DNA of 9,455 nucleotides from an uncultured Bacilli bacterium. Its GTDB lineage: Bacteria > Bacillota_I > Bacilli_A > RF39 > UBA660. Positions 5,555 through 9,455 of the stretch are shown piece by piece. The position numbers were made by a program, and so were the translations under genes. The stretch is taken from positions 1 to 9,455 of the forward strand of contig CALVIJ010000028.1 of assembly GCA_944329505.1 (NCBI GenBank). Direction: 5' to 3'. Position 1 is the stretch's first letter. The number at the start of each line of letters is the position of its first letter. The notes below the pieces were generated by a model. It was not told the DNA's origin and made no database searches. It saw only the letters and a list, made by a program, of their open reading frames with translations.

Positions 5555-6557
5555 AAATCTTTTTAAGTGTACCTTTTTTAAGCATATTAAGTAATTTAAT
5601 ATTTTGTAAAGCTGTTCCTTTATAGTTATTAATACCGTTTGCGACTGCAATTCTTTTTCTATTTACAAAACTTGAATCAACACCTATTGATTTTAACCCA
5701 TCGACAAAAGATAATCCTTTATAATCAGTTTCATAATAAGTAGCACCTAAACTGCCACCCTTTAAAACCTTAAGTAAATTATCATTTTGTGAAGCACTTC
5801 CAGTATAAGTATCAGTAAATCCTGCTTCTGCATATAAATTTTTACGACTATCAAACGAACTGTCATAACCGACTGATTTCAAGCCATCAACAATCGAAGT
5901 ACCATTATATCCACTTAAATCTGGCAACTCTCCTCTATCTTCAGAATCATCTACATCATCACCACGATTATCAAAAATATTTCTATAAAGTATATCCATA
6001 TCGACATTACCACTTATTCCATTTACCTTACCAGAAGAAGTATATTGCCACATATCATATTTACCTCTATAAGTATTGGTATCATTATATTGAGCTACCC
6101 AAATCGTATATTTTTCTTGTAATTTTTCATAATCTAAATAAGTTGTAAAGAAATATTTATTCGTATAAACCCCAGCCCAATAACCAGCTTTCTCTATCTC
6201 GTCACAAAAAGCTTCACACATACTAGTTAATGTATTTTTCCCCAAATTAATCTGCGACTTATCTTCTATATCATAATATACAGGTAAATTAAGTTCGCGT
6301 CCATTAAGCCATTTTAAAGTAACTTCCGCCTCTTTTTTCGCATCAGCCACACTCTTCGCATAAGAATATAAATATACACCCACCGGTATACCTACACCTT
6401 TAAATCCACTATAATTTTCTTCAAACCTTTCATCCTTTTGATTTTCATACTGACCATAACCAATACGGATAATTACAAACTGGACTCCTGCATCCTTAAC
6501 CTTTTTAAAATTAATATTTCCTTGGTATTTAGATACATCTATTCCCCTATATTCCAT
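5553..6557 (-). CDS. GH25 lysozyme (1,4-beta-N-acetylmuramidase) with two C-terminal repeats
   Basis: The enzyme would cut the bond between N-acetylmuramic acid and N-acetylglucosamine in peptidoglycan. Residues 1-195 are a complete GH25 domain: 'GIDVSKYQGNINF' with Asp7, 'FVIIRIGYG', 'GVYLYSYA', the catalytic D-x-E at Asp96/Glu98 ('YYDIEDK'), 'WAGVYTNKYF' and 'DMWQYTSSG'. An acidic linker (about 197-211) leads to two repeats of about 54 residues (217-270, 279-331), of a kind seen at the C-termini of clostridial and bacillar wall lytic enzymes and probably binding the wall. There is no signal peptide: the catalytic domain starts at residue 5. It resembles an endolysin, but no holin or phage gene is nearby. 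It starts at ATG 6557 behind AGGAGGT. The preceding gene ends in its own terminator, and no clear promoter was found in the 66-bp gap. Confidence 0.92.
   Translation of the reverse strand: MEYRGIDVSKYQGNINFKKVKDAGVQFVIIRIGYGQYENQKDERFEENYSGFKGVGIPVGVYLYSYAKSVADAKKEAEVTLKWLNGRELNLPVYYDIEDKSQINLGKNTLTSMCEAFCDEIEKAGYWAGVYTNKYFFTTYLDYEKLQEKYTIWVAQYNDTNTYRGKYDMWQYTSSGKVNGISGNVDMDILYRNIFDNRGDDVDDSEDRGELPDLSGYNGTSIVDGLKSVGYDSSFDSRKNLYAEAGFTDTYTGSASQNDNLLKVLKGGSLGATYYETDYKGLSFVDGLKSIGVDSSFVNRKRIAVANGINNYKGTALQNIKLLNMLKKGTLKKI
5565..5723 (-). repeat. Wall-binding-like repeat 2 of the lysozyme
   Basis: Residues 279-331 run from 'YKGLSFVDGLKSIGVDSSF' to 'LLNMLKKGTL', the second copy of the C-terminal module. 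It is one residue shorter than repeat 1 in the middle ('NGINNYKG' against 'AGFTDTYTG'). Confidence 0.8.
5748..5909 (-). repeat. Wall-binding-like repeat 1 of the lysozyme
   Basis: Residues 217-270 run from 'YNGTSIVDGLKSVGYDSSF' to 'LLKVLKGGSL'. They align without gaps for most of their length with repeat 2, sharing 'VDGLKS-[VI]-G-x-DSSF-x-x-RK' and 'Y-x-G-[ST]-A-x-QN-x-x-LL'. Confidence 0.8.
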
Positions 6558-6608
6558 TTATCATACCTCCTATTTTTATATATGAATATAAAAATAAAAA
6601 GAAACAAC

Positions 6609-6647
6609 AAAAAACCACAAATACTATTTATTCATAGCTCTTTGTGG
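6609..6647 (-). terminator. Intrinsic terminator of the lipid kinase gene
   Basis: The arms CCACAAA and TTTGTGG (6647-6641 and 6621-6615) enclose an inner CTAT / ATAG pairing, followed by six Ts (6614-6609) on the minus strand. The stop codon TAG (6626-6624) lies inside the hairpin. Confidence 0.78.
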
Positions 6648-7580
6648 TAATAACATTTTAACTTTCTTAGATACTTTATATTCTATAGTTTTATCATCAT
6701 TTAAAGAAACAAAAGCATGATCTCCATCGTGATTAAAACCAAGTCTTGGCTCTCCGTTTTCAAAAACAACATTAAAATAATCTGTTTGAAAAGTATCTAT
6801 ATATTTATCATATTTATAAATATCAAAATTTTCTCCATCCTTATAAAGTAATTCTGATATTGCTTTTAAAGTACTTTTACCAGGTAAACCTCTAAGTATT
6901 GTGACTTCAAATATTCCATCATTTATTTTAGCATCTGGAAATAATTTAAATCCAGCAAACGTCTTAGTGTTAGAAACAAGCATTGTTAAAGCTGAAGTAA
7001 TTCTTCTTTCTCCACCAACTTCATAACTTATTTTTAAAGGTTTATGAAAAACATCAGGTAAACAAGAAAGGCCAATTAATCCAGAAAACATATAATATCC
7101 CATTTTACCAAAAGTCTTTTTAAAACTTTTTGGAGTCTCATATGTCAAATTAGTAAACGTCCCGCAGCACGAAACATAAGAAAAAGGAACATCATTTGCT
7201 GTAATCATATCAACTGGTACTACCAAACATTTATTTAAATTTTCATAAAGTTTAACCGAAGAATAAACCGAACCTTGATATAGTCCTAGATTATCAGCTG
7301 TATCATTAGCTGTACCTGTCGCAATATGTGCATAATTAGCTTTCTGCTGGGTGGCCCCAAAAGCCCTAAAAGCTTCCCCTAAAGTTCCATCACCCCCCAT
7401 AGTAAAAACTAAATCACTATTTTCATTTGCCTCTTTCATAAGTTCTATTGCATGACCAGGATATTTACTCTCCAAATTATCAACCTCAATATCTTGATGT
7501 TCTAAAGTCATATCCATACCTCTTAAAACTTCATCGTTCATTCCTGTCGCATTTGGATTATATATTATAGTTGCTTTCAT
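6624..7580 (-). CDS. Diacylglycerol kinase-like lipid kinase (DgkB/YegS family)
   Basis: This family uses ATP to phosphorylate diacylglycerol or a related lipid. In Gram-positive bacteria DgkB recycles diacylglycerol left by lipoteichoic acid synthesis. The 318 residues are full length: 'ATIIYNPNATG' (3-13), nucleotide-site GGDGT (62-66) within 'LVFTMGGDGTLGEAF', 'GTANDTADNLGL' (89-100) where the family usually has GTGNDFAR, 'FPDAKINDGIFEVTIL' (214-229) and 'NHDGD' (283-287) near the end. The departures from GTGNDFAR and from the usual DGE leave the exact lipid substrate open; a relative such as a sphingoid or glycerolipid kinase cannot be excluded. It starts at ATG 7580 behind TGAGGTGAC, has its own strong promoter and ends in its own terminator, so it is probably transcribed largely alone. 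Confidence 0.87.
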   Translation of the reverse strand: MKATIIYNPNATGMNDEVLRGMDMTLEHQDIEVDNLESKYPGHAIELMKEANENSDLVFTMGGDGTLGEAFRAFGATQQKANYAHIATGTANDTADNLGLYQGSVYSSVKLYENLNKCLVVPVDMITANDVPFSYVSCCGTFTNLTYETPKSFKKTFGKMGYYMFSGLIGLSCLPDVFHKPLKISYEVGGERRITSALTMLVSNTKTFAGFKLFPDAKINDGIFEVTILRGLPGKSTLKAISELLYKDGENFDIYKYDKYIDTFQTDYFNVVFENGEPRLGFNHDGDHAFVSLNDDKTIEYKVSKKVKMLLPQRAMNK

Positions 7581-7603
7581 TCACTGTCACCTCATAGAAA
7601 AAG

Positions 7604-7632
7604 ATTATACATCAAAATGTCTAAATTGACAA
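7604..7632 (-). promoter_or_regulatory. Promoter of the lipid kinase gene
   Basis: On the minus strand TTGTCA (7632-7627) and TATAAT (7609-7604) are 17 bp apart, a near-consensus sigma-A promoter with TG directly before the -10. It begins 14 bp after the sulfotransferase stop codon. The inverted repeats TTGA-N4-TCAA and TGTC-N6-GACA overlap the -35. No terminator separates it from the upstream gene, so read-through is also expected. Confidence 0.8.
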
Positions 7633-7645
7633 ATCAACATATAAC

Positions 7646-9455
7646 CTAAAAACGAGCATATTCATTTGTATTATAAAGTGTGCCATCTATTTCGATAAAA
7701 ATACTATACTTACCAATCAAACCAGCTTTATTGATATATTTAGTAGCAGTAATATTTTCATCATCGCTAGATTCATTACCCAAATCAACACAAAGTGCGG
7801 TATAAGGTGTCTTACTAACTCTCATAGAATAAATATTTTTCATCATATCTTTATATAAAACTACATTGACAGGTGTACCTTTTTTAAATATTCCAGTCAC
7901 TACTAATCTATCTTTTTCCTGAGTGATTTCAATTTTGTGACTTTTATATTCATCATCTATCTCTTTACCATTTACCATAAATGAAAATTTCTGATCATCT
8001 ATTTCAGTTACCCCGAGTGTCCCAAGTTCTTTCGCTTTTCCTAAAGTAAATTTACCATCACCATATAAACTCATCTTTTCTACTCGGTAATTATTCGTTG
8101 GTAAAACCATTTCAAATATAACTTTAACATCTAAAATCTCGACCGTATCACTAACTAATGTATCAGATTCAGCCACACCAGCTGGCTTATTTTGAATAAC
8201 CCCATTCTTATAAGAAATACCACCCGAATGAACAATATAATGATTATCACCGATATAATCTACATCGGAAATATAAGGAGAATAAAACTCATTACCACGT
8301 TCTTTTCCATACTCCCATACTTCTTCAGCAGTCATATCCTCTGTATCAATTTTATAAATAACACCTCTAGAATAACTATTTTCAGCAGAAACATATTCAT
8401 CTTTATTTTTAGATTTATTATTACCATTATCAAACACAAATACATTTCCATTAGGTAAAATCATTGCAGCATGTTGAGCCCATTGCCATTCAGTATCACC
8501 AAGCGGTTTAAAGAAATACTTTTGATATTCTTCGCTCCAGTTAGTACTGTCACCCAAAATCCAGTTTAACTCACCACTATCATAATTTATATTGATAACT
8601 GCATCTTGATGACGTCCAGATAACGTAATCGAATTAGTTTTCTTATCATACCAAACAGAATTGTTGTGAAACCAATCATACTCTATCCAGTCTTCACCTT
8701 TACCATCTTCCATTTTTAAAATATCTTTCAAATCAAATGTTTTAACAATATTTCCCGTATCTCTATCAAGTTCTACCACATAATCTTCGACAGTTCCATA
8801 TTCATTATCAAAATCATCAGAAGCAATTAATAAATTACCATTTTCCATTTCAAAATAATCATGATGATATCCACCAGGTAAACTATATTCAGTATATACC
8901 TTACCAAGCATATCCATCTCATATAAACCAGTCGAATAATATGGAGTATTAACTAACCTCTCTGTACTCAAAAGTAAATGTCCATTTTTAAGTCGATTAA
9001 CTTCCCATATAGCTCTTTCATCTAAATACCATCTAACATCTCCATTAACATCATAAGCACATGTATAACCTCGAGATGATGGTGTAAAGAAATATAAATC
9101 ATTTGTAAGTTTACTTTCATCTTTTGTAACCTTAGTTGGTAAAATAATATCATTAGGAAGTTCATCTGTCTTTATTTTTAAAGTCTTCTCTTTATCACCA
9201 ATACTTATTACAACTTCATTTTCTACTCCAGCATATAACCCATAAATAGGTAAATAATGAACCTTACCCTCATCAAATGTATGAGTATAAGTAGAAAGTT
9301 CATCCTTTCCTTTTATCGTAACACTAGCTTTCTCCTCTTGCTTAGTCTCAAAAATTACTAATGCGGTAAGTGGTGAATTACCATAAGGATTTAAAATCAC
9401 ATTAGGATTTTCTAAAGTATAACCCTCACTTTCAAAAGTATCTTCTACATTAGCT
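7646..9455 (-). CDS. Aryl-sulfotransferase (AssT-like, PAPS-independent), 5' end outside the window
   Basis: AssT enzymes move sulfate from one phenolic ester to another phenol through a sulfo-histidine, without PAPS. The frame stays open to the right edge: codons before the GTG at 9400 read 'SEGYTLENPNVILNPYGNSPLTALVIF', typical of the Arylsulfotrans N-terminal domain, so that GTG is not the start and about 603 codons are visible. Numbering from the GTG, the active-site set is present: His179/His180 ('GGYHHDYFEMENGNLLI'), His245 ('FHNNSVWYD'), Arg263 ('SGRHQDAV', 18 residues after His245 as in E. coli AssT) and His310 ('WAQHAAMILPNGNVFVFDNG'), the likely sulfo-acceptor. Repeated 'NG-[HN]-LL' strands fit the beta-propeller. 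The signal peptide or lipobox, if any, lies beyond the edge. The C-terminal 'LYGDGKFTLGKAKELGTLGV' section is polar and of unknown role. No sulfatase or DsbA-like gene is in view. Confidence 0.9.
   Translation of the reverse strand, partial: ANVEDTFESEGYTLENPNVILNPYGNSPLTALVIFETKQEEKASVTIKGKDELSTYTHTFDEGKVHYLPIYGLYAGVENEVVISIGDKEKTLKIKTDELPNDIILPTKVTKDESKLTNDLYFFTPSSRGYTCAYDVNGDVRWYLDERAIWEVNRLKNGHLLLSTERLVNTPYYSTGLYEMDMLGKVYTEYSLPGGYHHDYFEMENGNLLIASDDFDNEYGTVEDYVVELDRDTGNIVKTFDLKDILKMEDGKGEDWIEYDWFHNNSVWYDKKTNSITLSGRHQDAVININYDSGELNWILGDSTNWSEEYQKYFFKPLGDTEWQWAQHAAMILPNGNVFVFDNGNNKSKNKDEYVSAENSYSRGVIYKIDTEDMTAEEVWEYGKERGNEFYSPYISDVDYIGDNHYIVHSGGISYKNGVIQNKPAGVAESDTLVSDTVEILDVKVIFEMVLPTNNYRVEKMSLYGDGKFTLGKAKELGTLGVTEIDDQKFSFMVNGKEIDDEYKSHKIEITQEKDRLVVTGIFKKGTPVNVVLYKDMMKNIYSMRVSKTPYTALCVDLGNESSDDENITATKYINKAGLIGKYSIFIEIDGTLYNTNEYARF

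Noticed and set aside
6438..6650. Plus-strand open frame of about 70 codons antisense to the end of the lipid kinase and start of the lysozyme
   Set aside because: It lies over two well-supported genes and the terminator between them, and its translation is low-complexity Ile/Tyr/Asn-rich with no recognisable domain.
8192..8458. Plus-strand open frame of about 88 codons inside the aryl-sulfotransferase gene
   Set aside because: It is antisense to the conserved active-site region; the Ile-rich translation reflects the AT-rich reverse strand.
9398..9400. GTG at 9400 as the start of the aryl-sulfotransferase
   Set aside because: The upstream codons stay open to the edge and encode residues typical of the family's N-terminal domain, so the gene continues beyond the window.
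1..9455. tRNA or rRNA genes, CRISPR arrays, insertion sequences, known riboswitches
   Set aside because: No cloverleaf, no regularly spaced repeats, no transposase or terminal inverted repeats, and no recognisable riboswitch core were seen on either strand.

Overview
The window is a low-GC (about 30% by eye) chromosomal segment with every convincing gene on the minus strand. Standard stop codons are used: TGA ends the histidine kinase gene and Trp is encoded by TGG. The AT richness, strong AGGAGG/AGGTGA-type ribosome sites, sigma-A-like promoters, a BceRS/BceAB peptide-resistance module and a GH25 lysozyme point to a Bacillota (Firmicutes), plausibly a gut Clostridia or Erysipelotrichia member. 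The genus cannot be fixed from sequence alone.

In the direction of transcription (9455 to 1) the layout is as follows. (1) A 5'-truncated PAPS-independent aryl-sulfotransferase (AssT-like) with its His/Arg active-site set. (2) A YegS/DgkB-type lipid kinase with its own near-consensus promoter and an intrinsic terminator. (3) A GH25 lysozyme with two C-terminal wall-binding-like repeats, no signal peptide and its own terminator. (4) A 325-bp gene-free region (5228-5552) with several hairpins, including an orphan terminator facing the plus strand. (5) A Bce-type operon: response regulator, intramembrane-sensing histidine kinase and a 114-residue protein with a winged-helix-like C-terminus. (6) A separate transcription unit for the transporter, ATPase (BceA-like) then a 10-TM permease with a large extracellular domain (BceB-like), ending in a strong terminator. 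(7) The start of an ORF6N-domain gene that runs off the left edge.

The best-supported regulatory reading is that the permease/kinase pair senses a cell-wall-active peptide, the kinase phosphorylates the regulator, and the regulator activates the transporter promoter. In the 77-bp gap before the ATPase gene there is an inverted repeat TTACA-N4-TGTAA plus a third in-phase half-site, just upstream of TTGTTA-N17-TATAAT. This matches the operator type known for BceR-like regulators.

The least explained items are the small winged-helix-like gene inside the Bce operon, the hairpin-rich leader before the regulator gene with a possible plus-strand small RNA, and a perfect 25-nt palindrome inside the ORF6N coding sequence. 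The window also shows very compact gene ends, with stop codons lying inside terminator hairpins and promoters ending just before the Shine-Dalgarno.
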